NCBI GenBank assembly: GCA_910577275.1
Contig: CAJTMW010000005.1
Span: 146,764-210,763 of the forward strand
Direction: 5' to 3'
Source of the DNA: an uncultured Lachnospiraceae bacterium
GTDB taxonomy: Bacteria > Bacillota > Clostridia > Lachnospirales > Lachnospiraceae
DNA length: 64,000 bases
A program made the translations under genes and the position numbers. Below are positions 8,479 through 17,309 of this stretch, in pieces; the stretch's first letter is position 1, and the number at the start of each line of letters is the position of its first letter. The notes beneath the pieces are model-generated. The model did no database searches and was not told where the DNA came from. It saw nothing but the letters and a program-made list of their open reading frames with translations.

Positions 8479-10485
8479 ATGAGAAAGGTTCCAATTGTTT
8501 TCCGTATCAGGAAAAGCATGAGCATGAAAATCATATGGATGAATGCCGGGATTATTTCTCTCGTTTTTATTAGTCTGATTTTGGCTGTGGTAGCAATAAA
8601 TTATCAGTATGCCATGGAAAATGAAAAACAAAAAATGAATATTTATATTTCCAATACCTTGAGTTCAGTGGATAACAAGCTTAAGGATATGGGGCGGGTT
8701 TCTATGATTACATTTTCAGACCGGAGAACGCAGGAAATTTTGAAAGAGTATGATACTTATGAATATTCACAGCGGCTTGACAGTGTGGAATATTTAAAAA
8801 GGCAGTATACTTCTCTTATCAGTATCAGGGAAGATATTAATTCTTTTTTCATTTTTAATTTGGATTCCCTTATTTCCTGGCAAGATAATTTAACTCCTTC
8901 CAGAAAAATTGATTATGATATGTCTGCTTTTATGAAACAGATGGAAGAATGGGAGGGAAAGGAAAGAAGTTTATCCGGCTGTAGAATGATAGTAGGAATT
9001 CAGCCGGAATTTATGCGCTACGGCACGGCGCTTCTGGAAGATGCTTATACGAAACACTGTGTTTATCTGGTTCGGACAATTAAAAGCTTTTCCCCTTATG
9101 AGCCCATTGGACATATTCTTCTGATTACTAATGTAGAAAAAATAAGGGAAGCCCTCAACGGATATTTATATGCGGATGTTGCATATACATTACTCACCGA
9201 AGAGGGGGAAATCGTCTGCTCCGAGAATGCGGATTATCTGGGGAAAAATATCGGCGACCTCTATCCTGAGGTTTATAGGCATATAGAAGGGGATTTTGGC
9301 GTTTTCGAGGAAAAGCAGGACGGAAAAGATTATCTTATGGCCTACCAGAAATCCGAGTACAGCGGACTTGTGCTGATGACCCGAAAGGAAATTGTACTGA
9401 TAGAAAAGGCTGCCATGGGGTTTACGGGAATAACTGCTGCAGTATTTTTGCTTCTTTTGATGCTTGCCGTAGTTTGGACAGGCCGCAGCGTGCGCAAAAC
9501 CCTGAGGCCCCTCACCGAGCTGTCAGATTCTATGGCACACTTTAACCAGAAGGATATGGGGCGGCGCTTTGCCGTTACCACGGAGGACGAGACGGGAAAG
9601 CTGACGGCGTCCTTCAACAAAATGATGGATACCTTAAATCAGCTCATAGAGTCGGAGTACGAGAGTAAAATCCGTTTAAGGGAAGCCCAGCTCAAGCAGC
9701 AGAAGATTTCTCTGCTTTATCTGAAAAACCAGATTAACCCTCATTTCCTGTATAATACGCTGGACACCATAAGAATCAAGGCGGAGCTTAACGGGGATAA
9801 GGAGGTGTCGGCCATGATTATGCAGATGGTGAACTTCTTCCGCCTCGGGGTGAATGCGGACAGTGAGATGGTTTCGGTTTACCATGAAATCCGCCTGATT
9901 CAGTCCTACTTAAACCTCATGCGTTACCGGTATCCGGCGCTTAACTGCGAATATGAGATTGATGAAAATCTTCTATCGGTGGAAATGCCTAATTTCATTT
10001 TACAGCCCCTGGTGGAAAACAGCGTGATGCACGGGCTGCGGCAGGTGGGCTACCGGGGAACCATAAGGCTGTCCGTGAGCCGGGACGAGTCAAATCCTGA
10101 AAATATCGTGATTAAGGTTTACGACAACGGAGCCGGAATGTCGCCGGAAGCAAGAAAGCATCTGGAGGATGTGCTGAAAAGCGCCGGAGCCGATGAAAGG
10201 AAAGACTGCGCGGGTGAGGACGGCGCCGGGAGGGACGGCATGCAGGAGGGCAATGAGGAGACTAGAATCGGAAGGTCAGATATCAGAAGTAAAGGAAATG
10301 CAGATAAAGGCGACGGAAGCGGCTCGCGGGAAGAACAGGAGGACAAGCACATCGGCATTGTGAATGTGCAGAAAAGACTGAAAATATATTACCCGGACAC
10401 GGCGGGGCTGTCCTACCATGACAACCCCGAGGGCGGGGTCATGGTAATATTAATAATAAAAAATAATATAGAAAGAGAGGAATGA
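8479..10485 (+). CDS. YesM-type sensor histidine kinase with an enlarged ATP-lid region
   Basis: 668 residues. Membrane segment 1 is near residues 18-40, followed by an extracellular sensor region, membrane segment 2 near 314-335, a HAMP domain, and a His_kinase domain with NPHFLYNTLD (His about 421). The ATPase domain has LVENSVMHG as N box, DNGAGM (about 549-554) as G1 and GIVNVQKRL as G2 (near 626). Between G1 and G2 lie about 70 residues, of which some 45 (about 565-615) are a Gly/Glu/Asp/Arg-rich low-complexity insert absent from typical family members. The cognate regulator is probably at 12063; it likely controls the sugar operon. Start ATG follows CAGGAG. Confidence 0.92.
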   Translation: MRKVPIVFRIRKSMSMKIIWMNAGIISLVFISLILAVVAINYQYAMENEKQKMNIYISNTLSSVDNKLKDMGRVSMITFSDRRTQEILKEYDTYEYSQRLDSVEYLKRQYTSLISIREDINSFFIFNLDSLISWQDNLTPSRKIDYDMSAFMKQMEEWEGKERSLSGCRMIVGIQPEFMRYGTALLEDAYTKHCVYLVRTIKSFSPYEPIGHILLITNVEKIREALNGYLYADVAYTLLTEEGEIVCSENADYLGKNIGDLYPEVYRHIEGDFGVFEEKQDGKDYLMAYQKSEYSGLVLMTRKEIVLIEKAAMGFTGITAAVFLLLLMLAVVWTGRSVRKTLRPLTELSDSMAHFNQKDMGRRFAVTTEDETGKLTASFNKMMDTLNQLIESEYESKIRLREAQLKQQKISLLYLKNQINPHFLYNTLDTIRIKAELNGDKEVSAMIMQMVNFFRLGVNADSEMVSVYHEIRLIQSYLNLMRYRYPALNCEYEIDENLLSVEMPNFILQPLVENSVMHGLRQVGYRGTIRLSVSRDESNPENIVIKVYDNGAGMSPEARKHLEDVLKSAGADERKDCAGEDGAGRDGMQEGNEETRIGRSDIRSKGNADKGDGSGSREEQEDKHIGIVNVQKRLKIYYPDTAGLSYHDNPEGGVMVILIIKNNIEREE

Positions 10486-10490
10486 GTTAA

Positions 10491-12050
10491 ATGAAACTGG
10501 ATTTTGCAACCTACAAGGATAAGGTGATGGGCTGCTGGGCGGGAAAGAATATCGGAGGCGTTTTGGGCGCGCCCTTTGAGGGACTGCGTCAGGTAAACGA
10601 CATTTCCTTTTATACCCAGGATTTATCTATGGGGCCTCCCCCCAATGATGATTTGGATTTACAGATTATCTGGCTGGCGGCGGTGGAGCGTTACGGAAGA
10701 AACGTAAACGCTTCTATCTTAGGCGAGTACTGGCTCTCCTATGTAATCCCCAACTGGGTGGAATACGGAACCGGCAAGGCAAATCTGCGGGCAGGACTGC
10801 AGCCGCCGCTTTCCGGTCTTATTGACAACACCTACAAGGACAGCTGCGGCTGTTATATCCGCTCGGAAATCTGGGCCTGTCTTGCGCCCGGCAATCCTGA
10901 GTTGGCTGCCCGCTATGCTTACGAGGACGCCATCGTTGACCATGAGGGCGAGGGCATGTACGGGGAAATTTTCTTTGCGGCTCTTCAAAGCGCAGCGTTT
11001 GTGGAGAGCGACAAGAGAAAGCTTATCGACATCGGGCTTTCCTACATACCGGAGGAGAGTGTGACTGCAGGCGCAATCAAAAAGGCCATGGAGTGCTATG
11101 ACAGCCACGTAGACTTTAAGGAGGCACGCAAACAGATTCACAATACGGCCCCCGGAACTTTCGGCATTCAGAATGAAATATTGCAGGAAATTCCCGTGGA
11201 AGGGAATGAGGGCATGGAAATCGGCGCGCCCGGCTTTGACGCGCCGGAAAACGTAGCCTTTACCATTGCCGGATGGCTTTACGGAGAAGAGGATTTCGGA
11301 AAGAGCCTTTGTCTGGCGGTAGCCTGCGGCGAGGACACGGACTGTACCTGCGCCACCCTGGGGGCGGTTCTGGGAATTATCTCCGGCGCTTCAAAGCTTC
11401 CTGAAAAGTGGACGGCTCCTCTGGACGATAAGATTGCCACCCTGTGCATCGACAAGACCAGCCGCGGCATCTGGGTTCCCGAGACGGTGACGGAGCTGAC
11501 GGAGAGAGTGATGAAAGCGGTTCCCGGCTTCCTTGGGCAGGATATCTGCGATATTTTTGCGGAGGGCGGCATGACTATCGAATGCAAAGAGGGTGATGCC
11601 CTTTATTGCAGAAAGACAACGGATTACCTTCACAGAATCAATGGAACCGGCAAGGACGAGGCGCTTCCCGTCAGGGATTTGTGCAGCCTTTCTCCTTATG
11701 TGGTGCGGTATTCCTTCCCGGCCTTTAACATCATGATTGATTATGAAGGTTCCGTATTTTTCAAGGCAGGCGAAAACCGCAAGGTAAAAGTAACCGTTAC
11801 CAATTCCCACACCATGCGTCAGCAGCAATGGGCAAAAATCAGCGTTTATATGCCGGCCGGAGTGGAGACGGTAAACGGAAGGGGATTTAGCCTTCCACTG
11901 AACAACCTCTACGGCTCAAAAGCAGAGGCGGAAATCGAGTTTAATACAGATTTGTTTGCGGAGAGCAGGCTGGAGTTCATTGTGGAGGTATCTCTGGAGG
12001 GAAGACATTCCTCCGGTGCGGTGAAAGTGACTCTGATGCGGGAAGCGTAG
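10491..12050 (+). CDS. ADP-ribosylglycohydrolase-family protein in a sugar operon
   Basis: 519 residues: an ADP-ribosylglycohydrolase (DraG/ARH) fold to about residue 340 and a C-terminal beta-rich domain to the end. Metal-site motifs visible are the GCWAGKNIGGVLGAPFEG start, NDDLDLQ (about 54-60) and GEDTDCTCATLGAVLG (about 278-293), keeping the Asp residues that bind the two metals. The enzyme class hydrolyses N-glycosidic bonds to ADP-ribose. Its place between a YesM kinase and a YesN regulator in a sugar-transport operon suggests instead a role on an imported glycoside; this is inference. Start ATG at 10491 follows GAGAGG. Confidence 0.85.
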   Translation: MKLDFATYKDKVMGCWAGKNIGGVLGAPFEGLRQVNDISFYTQDLSMGPPPNDDLDLQIIWLAAVERYGRNVNASILGEYWLSYVIPNWVEYGTGKANLRAGLQPPLSGLIDNTYKDSCGCYIRSEIWACLAPGNPELAARYAYEDAIVDHEGEGMYGEIFFAALQSAAFVESDKRKLIDIGLSYIPEESVTAGAIKKAMECYDSHVDFKEARKQIHNTAPGTFGIQNEILQEIPVEGNEGMEIGAPGFDAPENVAFTIAGWLYGEEDFGKSLCLAVACGEDTDCTCATLGAVLGIISGASKLPEKWTAPLDDKIATLCIDKTSRGIWVPETVTELTERVMKAVPGFLGQDICDIFAEGGMTIECKEGDALYCRKTTDYLHRINGTGKDEALPVRDLCSLSPYVVRYSFPAFNIMIDYEGSVFFKAGENRKVKVTVTNSHTMRQQQWAKISVYMPAGVETVNGRGFSLPLNNLYGSKAEAEIEFNTDLFAESRLEFIVEVSLEGRHSSGAVKVTLMREA

Positions 12051-12062
12051 GAGGTATGGAGT

Positions 12063-12806
12063 ATGCTCAAGGTGATGCTTGTGGACGACGAGGTGACGAT
12101 TCTGGAGGGTTTTAAAAGGCTCTTTGACTGGGAAGCATACGGCTGCACCGTAGTGTGCGAGGCATGCGACGGGGTAATGGCGGTAAATCAGGCCAGAACC
12201 TATCAGCCGGATATCATCATTATGGATATCAATATTCCCGTGATGTCAGGTCTCGAGGCGCTTCGCCTGATTCGCGAGCAGAACAGAGACTGCGCCTGTA
12301 TCATTGTCAGCGGCTATGACGAGTTTGAGTACTGCCGGGAGGCTCTGCGGCTCCAGATTACGGACTATATTTTAAAGCCGGTGGACTTTAGCGAGTTTGG
12401 AAAGGTCATCGAGAATATCAAGCTGCGGCTGATTCAGAACAAGTGCCAAAATGTGGAGGAGCATGGGGACAAGCTGGTATTTCAGCTTGCCGCCTGGCTT
12501 TCCAGGCATCTTTCCGAGGATATTTCGCTCCAGAGCATCGCAGAGGAATTTCATCTGAATTCTTCTTATATCAGCCAGCTCTTTAAGAACGAGCTGGGAA
12601 TGAAGTATCACGATTACCTGACAAAGCTGCGCATGGATAAAGCCAAAACACTTCTTGCCTCCACCGGGAAAAGTATCTCGGAGATTGCCGGGGAAGTGGG
12701 CTTTCGGGATTACCGGGTTTTCACGAAGGTGTTCAAAAACGTGGAGGGAGAATCGCCCTCTGTGTTTCGGAACGGATTTCGGGGAAGCGGGGAAGAGAGG
12801 CAGTAG
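12063..12806 (+). CDS. YesN-type response regulator with AraC HTH
   Basis: 247 residues. The receiver domain has DD at 8-9, the phospho-acceptor Asp55 in IIMDINIP, and K in ILKPVDF. An AraC-type double helix-turn-helix occupies about residues 140-240 (LQSIAEEFHLNSSYISQLFK, then SISEIAGEVGFRDYRVFTKVF). It is the likely partner of the kinase at 8479, with the ADP-ribosylglycohydrolase gene lying between them. Expected to activate the binding-protein promoter upstream when sugar is sensed. Confidence 0.92.
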   Translation: MLKVMLVDDEVTILEGFKRLFDWEAYGCTVVCEACDGVMAVNQARTYQPDIIIMDINIPVMSGLEALRLIREQNRDCACIIVSGYDEFEYCREALRLQITDYILKPVDFSEFGKVIENIKLRLIQNKCQNVEEHGDKLVFQLAAWLSRHLSEDISLQSIAEEFHLNSSYISQLFKNELGMKYHDYLTKLRMDKAKTLLASTGKSISEIAGEVGFRDYRVFTKVFKNVEGESPSVFRNGFRGSGEERQ

Positions 12807-12819
12807 GATTAAAGATTTG

Positions 12820-12858
12820 CGCCGGGAAATTCCTTTCGGGGAATGCTCCCGGCGTTTT
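12820..12858 (+). terminator. Terminator closing the sugar-uptake operon
   Basis: CGCCGGGA (12820-12827) pairs with TCCCGGCG (12847-12854); an inner ATTCC/GGAAT stem extends it, and TTTT follows. It lies 14 bp after the regulator's stop and just before the 3' end of the converging AlbA_2 gene. Confidence 0.75.
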
Positions 12859-12883
12859 GATTATAATAAGCCGGCCGTTGCCG

Positions 12884-14356
12884 CTATTTCCTCTGTCTTG
12901 TGGTGTAACGCTGTTTGGGACTTCTGGGACTTTCCGGCAAAGACAGTGCAATCAGTCCCTGTTCCACCAGGGGAGTAACATAGGTCATGATGGCATAGGG
13001 AACGGACTTAATATTCAGGAAATTTGCTATTTCCTGCCGGCAACGGGGAATCGTGCAAAAATGTAGCAGTTTATCTTCGATTGTACCGCAGATTTGGTCT
13101 GTAACAGGTTCTATATTCTGCGGAGGAGACATTTGAAGCTCTTTATGGAAGCAGACCACAAAGGTGCCGCGTTCATCTCGAAATTCCGGTTCTGCCATTT
13201 GTGCCCGTTCCAGTTCCCGGCGTATAGTAGGGATACCGGAGTAGCGGTTTTCTGTCTCGCCCAAGGCTTCCATAGCGACAGCCAGCACCGGATTGCGGGT
13301 ATCAGCCTGAACCTTTCCAAGCTGTTCAATTCGCAGCCTGCCATACAGTCCGCCGGGGCTTCGTATCTCGAACCTGTCCTCAAATAGAAGAAGCTGAATG
13401 GGCATTCCCTCCGTTTGGGGGCTATAGTCCCTATGAATTAAGGCATTAAGAATAGCCTCCCTTACAGCGGTCATTGGATAATCCTCCCGGTCGGCACGTT
13501 TGCCGGTTTCAGGGTCAATGATAGTTTTTATGCGGATATTTTTCCTGACAAAGGCCAATGCTTCTTCCAGCATTTGTGTCAGAGTTCCTTCAATACGACG
13601 ATTGTCCAGAAAACGTTCTCCCTCCGGGCCAAGTTGACCTACCTCCGTTCCGGGTACAGAGACTGCCGTAATGCACAGCTGGGGAAAATATCCCTGTGGG
13701 AAGATGCCGAACAGCAAAACGGCGGCCAGCGTCGGAGTACTCTCGCGAGTCAGGCCTACCAGTTCGCAGATATCCTCTGTTTTCAGTCTGGACAGATTGG
13801 GGCGTCCGGCTTTGAGATTTCCAAGGTATTGCTCCAGCCTGTCATTATCAAGGGTATTCCAGACAGCCTGTGTAACAGGGCGGATATCATCCTGATACTT
13901 GCGGCGGAAGGCTTCATAGCGGTAAATTTCATACTCCGTCATTGGCTGGTCAGCGTCGCCTACCCGCACGTAAGCCCCTTTTAACCGTCCCTTTCCGGCA
14001 TAGAAACAGGGTCGGTCTGTTAAATCAATGCCGGGAATTTCGGCAGATACAAAAACCTTCCTGTCCTTCAACAGTGTTGTGAAGACCGGGCGGACAACAG
14101 GCGTCATCTGGTTACATTGTTCTGTAATATGCTTCATCAGGTTCTGGGCGTCATAGACGCCGACCGGTGCGAAATCATGTTGCTCATCTACGCCGAATAG
14201 AATTATCCCACCTTCATCCTGATTGGAAAAACTGGACAAAGTGTCATAAAGACGGGCAGGGCAGCCCTGGGACGCGGCTTTCAGCTCCAGAGTTTGTGTT
14301 TCGGCTTTCAAAGCCTGCGCATGGTCAAGCAGGTTCTCTAATTCAACTGGCGTCAT
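12884..14356 (-). CDS. AlbA_2 (Schlafen-type) domain ATP-binding protein
   Basis: 490 residues. The AlbA_2 domain (about 10-130; ETQTLELKAA, LSSFSNQDEGGIILFGVDE) is followed by the HATPase_c_4 domain (YPMTAVREAILNALIHRDYS, near 300-320), then a C-terminal winged-helix-like region. Such proteins are often called RecG-like helicase or transcriptional regulator; several act as DNA-binding regulators. Start ATG at 14356 is chosen because GAGGTGAT sits five bases upstream; a GTG at 14365 lies within that ribosome site. Monocistronic. Target unknown, though the AT-rich upstream region has repeated elements. Confidence 0.82.
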   Translation of the reverse strand: MTPVELENLLDHAQALKAETQTLELKAASQGCPARLYDTLSSFSNQDEGGIILFGVDEQHDFAPVGVYDAQNLMKHITEQCNQMTPVVRPVFTTLLKDRKVFVSAEIPGIDLTDRPCFYAGKGRLKGAYVRVGDADQPMTEYEIYRYEAFRRKYQDDIRPVTQAVWNTLDNDRLEQYLGNLKAGRPNLSRLKTEDICELVGLTRESTPTLAAVLLFGIFPQGYFPQLCITAVSVPGTEVGQLGPEGERFLDNRRIEGTLTQMLEEALAFVRKNIRIKTIIDPETGKRADREDYPMTAVREAILNALIHRDYSPQTEGMPIQLLLFEDRFEIRSPGGLYGRLRIEQLGKVQADTRNPVLAVAMEALGETENRYSGIPTIRRELERAQMAEPEFRDERGTFVVCFHKELQMSPPQNIEPVTDQICGTIEDKLLHFCTIPRCRQEIANFLNIKSVPYAIMTYVTPLVEQGLIALSLPESPRSPKQRYTTRQRK

Positions 14357-14379
14357 TGATATCACCTCAATTTCTCAAA

Positions 14380-14454
14380 AGAAAGTTAAATAATTTGAGT
14401 TTGTTTTTGGGGTTGTGAAAATTAATTTGAGATTCTTAAAAAATTTAACTTTCT
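14380..14454. repeat. Inverted and direct repeats upstream of the AlbA_2 gene
   Basis: A 12-bp perfect inverted repeat (AGAAAGTTAAAT at 14380-14391, complement at 14443-14454) encloses two direct copies of TAATTTGAG (14391 and 14423, 32 bp apart). The 247-bp gap between the divergent AlbA_2 and kinase genes is otherwise AT-rich with a TTGACA at 14518-14523 that lacks a convincing -10. A regulatory role is inferred from position only. Confidence 0.4.
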
Positions 14455-14603
14455 ATTTAACTTCCTTCATTGTAAATCAAAAATATTGATAAAACAAGTA
14501 AAATATAGAAATAAAAATTGACAGAAACCTATGTCTTGCCATTTTCAATTTTTTCCTGTATGTTTAAATCATAAAAGCGGATTTTTCGGGAGGAATACAT
14601 GTC

Positions 14604-16034
14604 ATGAAGGCAATTGGCATCGATATTGGAACAACAACTATCAGCGGAGTGATAGTTGACGCGGAAAGCAGAGCGGTTGTGCTCGCAAAGACAATCGAGA
14701 ACGGCAGCTTTATAAAGACAGAGCATGAATGGGAGCGGATTCAGGACGCGGAGCTCATCATAAAAAAGGCAAAGGAATTGCTGGACGAGCTGCTTGCCGG
14801 CTGTGACGATGCGGTATCTGTCGGGCTCACCGGGCAGATGCACGGGATTTTATATGTGGATGAAAAGGGAAAATGCATCAGCCCCCTTTATACCTGGCAG
14901 GACGGGCGGGGAAATCTGCCGGGACCTGACGGGAGGAGCCTGGTGGAGGAGATTTATGAAAAGTATCAGGTAAAAACCGCCTCCGGCTACGGAATGGTGA
15001 CCCATTTTTATAATTTGAGAAATTACCGGGGGTTCGGAACGGAGGGGAAGAAAGAGGAAAGCGCTTTAATTTCCGGGAAAAGGAATGTATCGGGGGAAGC
15101 GGCCTCCTTATGTACCATAGCCGACTATTTCGGGATGACGCTGACGGGGCGGCGTAAGCCTCTGATACACACCAGCATGGCGGACAGCCTTGGATTTTTT
15201 GATGGGGAAAAAGGAACGTTTCGAAAGGATATGATTACGGCTTTTGGGAGGGCGTGCCGTCAGCCCGGCGTTATGATGGCAGGGGAAAAAGCCTCCGCAA
15301 AACTGCCGGAGGGGATATTCACGGAGATACTGCCTGAGGTGACAGGTGAGCTGGCGGTGCTTGGAGAGTACCGGGGAATTCCCGTGACGGCGGCGTTAGG
15401 GGACAGCCAGGCCAGCTTTCTTGGCTCGGTGGGAATGGAGGAAGGCGCGTTTTTGGTGAATATGGGAACAGGCGGGCAGATTTCGGCGATTTCGGACAGT
15501 TACTGCAAGGCGCCGGGTATTGAGGCGAGACCTTATCTCAACGGAAAATATCTCCTTACAGGCGCGTCTCTTTGCGGGGGCAGGGCTTATGCCATTCTGG
15601 AAAGCTTTTTCAGGAGCTATCTTTCCGCGGCATGCGGGGAGCAAAAGGAAGAACAATACAAGGTCATGGAAAAGCTTGCGGAAAAAGGCTTTGCAGGGGA
15701 AAAGACAATGAAGGTGGTTACTGCTTTTCGGGGAAGCAGAGTAAATCCGGGGCTTCGGGGGAGCATCAGCGGAATCGACGAGGATAATTTTACCCCGGAA
15801 GCGATGGTCTGCGGAGTGCTCGAGGGCATGGCGCGGGAGCTTTTTGAGTTGTACGGACAGATTCATGCAATAACGGGACTTGAAGCAAAGCGTCTTGTGG
15901 CTTCCGGGAACGGACTTCGGAGAAACCGGATTCTGCGTGAAATATTCAGCCGGATGTTTGAGGCGGAGCTGACGCTGGCGCCTTATGAGGAGGAAGCCGC
16001 ATACGGGGCTGCGGTGGGAAGTCTCCTGCCGTAA
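14604..16034 (+). CDS. FGGY-family carbohydrate kinase (sedoheptulokinase-like)
   Basis: 476 residues with the two-domain actin-like fold: phosphate-1 motif GIDIGTTTISG near 5-15, GQMHGILYVD near 75-84, WQDGR near 97-101, and the second-domain NMGTGGQIS and GNGLRRN motifs. Sedoheptulokinases share the GQMHG and WQDGR pattern closely, so phosphorylation of sedoheptulose or a similar ketose is the best guess, in the cytoplasm. Full length. ATG 14604 has GGGAGGA upstream; an out-of-frame ATG lies at 14599. No sugar transporter is adjacent, and the pan operon follows after a long gap. Confidence 0.82.
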   Translation: MKAIGIDIGTTTISGVIVDAESRAVVLAKTIENGSFIKTEHEWERIQDAELIIKKAKELLDELLAGCDDAVSVGLTGQMHGILYVDEKGKCISPLYTWQDGRGNLPGPDGRSLVEEIYEKYQVKTASGYGMVTHFYNLRNYRGFGTEGKKEESALISGKRNVSGEAASLCTIADYFGMTLTGRRKPLIHTSMADSLGFFDGEKGTFRKDMITAFGRACRQPGVMMAGEKASAKLPEGIFTEILPEVTGELAVLGEYRGIPVTAALGDSQASFLGSVGMEEGAFLVNMGTGGQISAISDSYCKAPGIEARPYLNGKYLLTGASLCGGRAYAILESFFRSYLSAACGEQKEEQYKVMEKLAEKGFAGEKTMKVVTAFRGSRVNPGLRGSISGIDEDNFTPEAMVCGVLEGMARELFELYGQIHAITGLEAKRLVASGNGLRRNRILREIFSRMFEAELTLAPYEEEAAYGAAVGSLLP

Positions 16035-16127
16035 CGCGGTTTCCCTCTGCCTGCCCGAAGCCGAACTGACAGGGTATAATCATATTGCAGACAGTCAGCG
16101 CATTATTGTATTGTTTTCCGTACATTC

Positions 16128-16410
16128 TTGCATTTCACAAAAACCTATGCTACTATTTTTAACGGACAGTATCAAAGAAACTGAACTGTACCAGCGCATA
16201 CATAAAGTAAATAAGCGAATTCTTATATCAGATGGCTGCACCGACGGGCGGCACATTTCCATATAAGGGTTTTCCATTGTATGTCTGGACAGTAATATGC
16301 CCGGGCTTTTTTATTTTAAACGTTACGCAGAGAGCCGGACGGCGCATCCCTGCCTGATTGGCGGATGCCGTGACAGAGAGGAAAAGCCGGGCGCTGAAAG
16401 GAGAATCATT
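16128..16410 (+). promoter_or_regulatory. Promoter and long structured leader of the pan operon
   Basis: The 376-bp gap after the kinase gene holds no gene. A promoter TTGCAT (16128-16133), 17-bp spacer, TACTAT (16151-16156) would start a leader of about 250 nt before panC. Within it, GCCCGGGC plus six T at about 16299-16312 looks terminator-like, possibly pairing with CGGGC near 16243, and GCATCC/GGATGC arms lie close to the ribosome site. A pan-motif RNA has been described in the 5' regions of pantothenate genes in Firmicutes; whether this leader belongs to that class cannot be decided by eye. Confidence 0.4.
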
Positions 16411-17256
16411 ATGGAAATCACAGGAAGCATCAGCGAAGTAAGAGCGCAGGTAAAGGAATGGAGAAAGCAGGGACTGACGGTGGGGCTTGTGCCCACCATG
16501 GGTTATCTGCATGAAGGGCACAAAAGCCTGATTGACAGGGCGGTTGCGGAAAATGACAGGGTAGTGGTCAGCGATTTTGTCAATCCCATACAATTCGGAG
16601 TAAACGAGGATTTGGCGACCTATCCAAGGGATATCGAGGCGGATAAGCGGCTTTGCGGCGAAGCGGGGGCAGATTTGATTTTCCATCCCGAGGCGGAGGA
16701 AATGTATGCGCCGGATTTTTCAACCTATGTGGAAACGGAGAAGGTAAGCAAGGGACTGTGCGGCAGGACGAGGCCCACTCATTTCCGGGGCGTATGCACG
16801 GTGGTGTGCAAGCTGTTCCACATTGTGATGCCGGACAGGGCCTATTTCGGGCAGAAGGACGCGCAGCAGCTGGCGGTAATCCGCCGGATGGTGCGGGATT
16901 TGGACATGGATATCCAGATTGTGGGCTGTCCCATTATTCGGGAGGCGGACGGACTGGCTAAGAGCTCAAGGAATACCTATTTAAATAAGGAAGAAAGAAA
17001 AGCGGCGCTGGTACTCTCAAGGGCGGTTTTTTACGGGGAAAGTATGATAAAAAACGGCGAGAGGGACGCCGAAGCTGTCCTTGAGGCAATGCGGGGGCTG
17101 ATAGAGGCGGAGCCGCTTGCAAGGATTGATTATGTGGAAATGGTGGATGCGGACAGCATACAGCCTCTTGCAAGGGCGGCGGGCAGAGTTCTCGTGGCCG
17201 TGGCGGTCTATATCGGGAGAACCCGGCTGATTGACAATTTTATTCTGGAAGTATAG
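16411..17256 (+). CDS. panC: Pantoate-beta-alanine ligase
   Basis: 281 residues, normal length. Joins pantoate and beta-alanine with ATP to give pantothenate, the last step of vitamin B5 synthesis, in the cytoplasm. Seen directly: the nucleotide-binding MGYLHEGHKSL motif (HxGH), FVNPIQFG, the FGQKDAQQL segment and KSSRNTYL, the KMSKS-like loop. Start at 16411 (AAGGAGA eight bases upstream); the longer in-frame start at 16297 lacks a ribosome site. It leads the panC-panD-transporter operon; no panB or ketopantoate reductase gene is found in the window. Confidence 0.96.
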   Translation: MEITGSISEVRAQVKEWRKQGLTVGLVPTMGYLHEGHKSLIDRAVAENDRVVVSDFVNPIQFGVNEDLATYPRDIEADKRLCGEAGADLIFHPEAEEMYAPDFSTYVETEKVSKGLCGRTRPTHFRGVCTVVCKLFHIVMPDRAYFGQKDAQQLAVIRRMVRDLDMDIQIVGCPIIREADGLAKSSRNTYLNKEERKAALVLSRAVFYGESMIKNGERDAEAVLEAMRGLIEAEPLARIDYVEMVDADSIQPLARAAGRVLVAVAVYIGRTRLIDNFILEV

Positions 17257-17309
17257 AGCACGCAGGATGCGAAAACAGCATATCGGGTAACGGGAGAGGA
17301 GTGAAAATT

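Noticed and set aside
10119..10358. Minus-strand frame over the kinase lid insert
   Set aside because: Low-complexity Ser/Pro/Leu text without ribosome site, opposite a real kinase domain; a shadow of the repeat-rich insert.
16299..16312. GCCCGGGC followed by six T as an ordinary terminator of the kinase gene
   Set aside because: The palindrome has no loop of its own; it could only pair with distant sequence, so it is listed as part of a possible leader structure instead.
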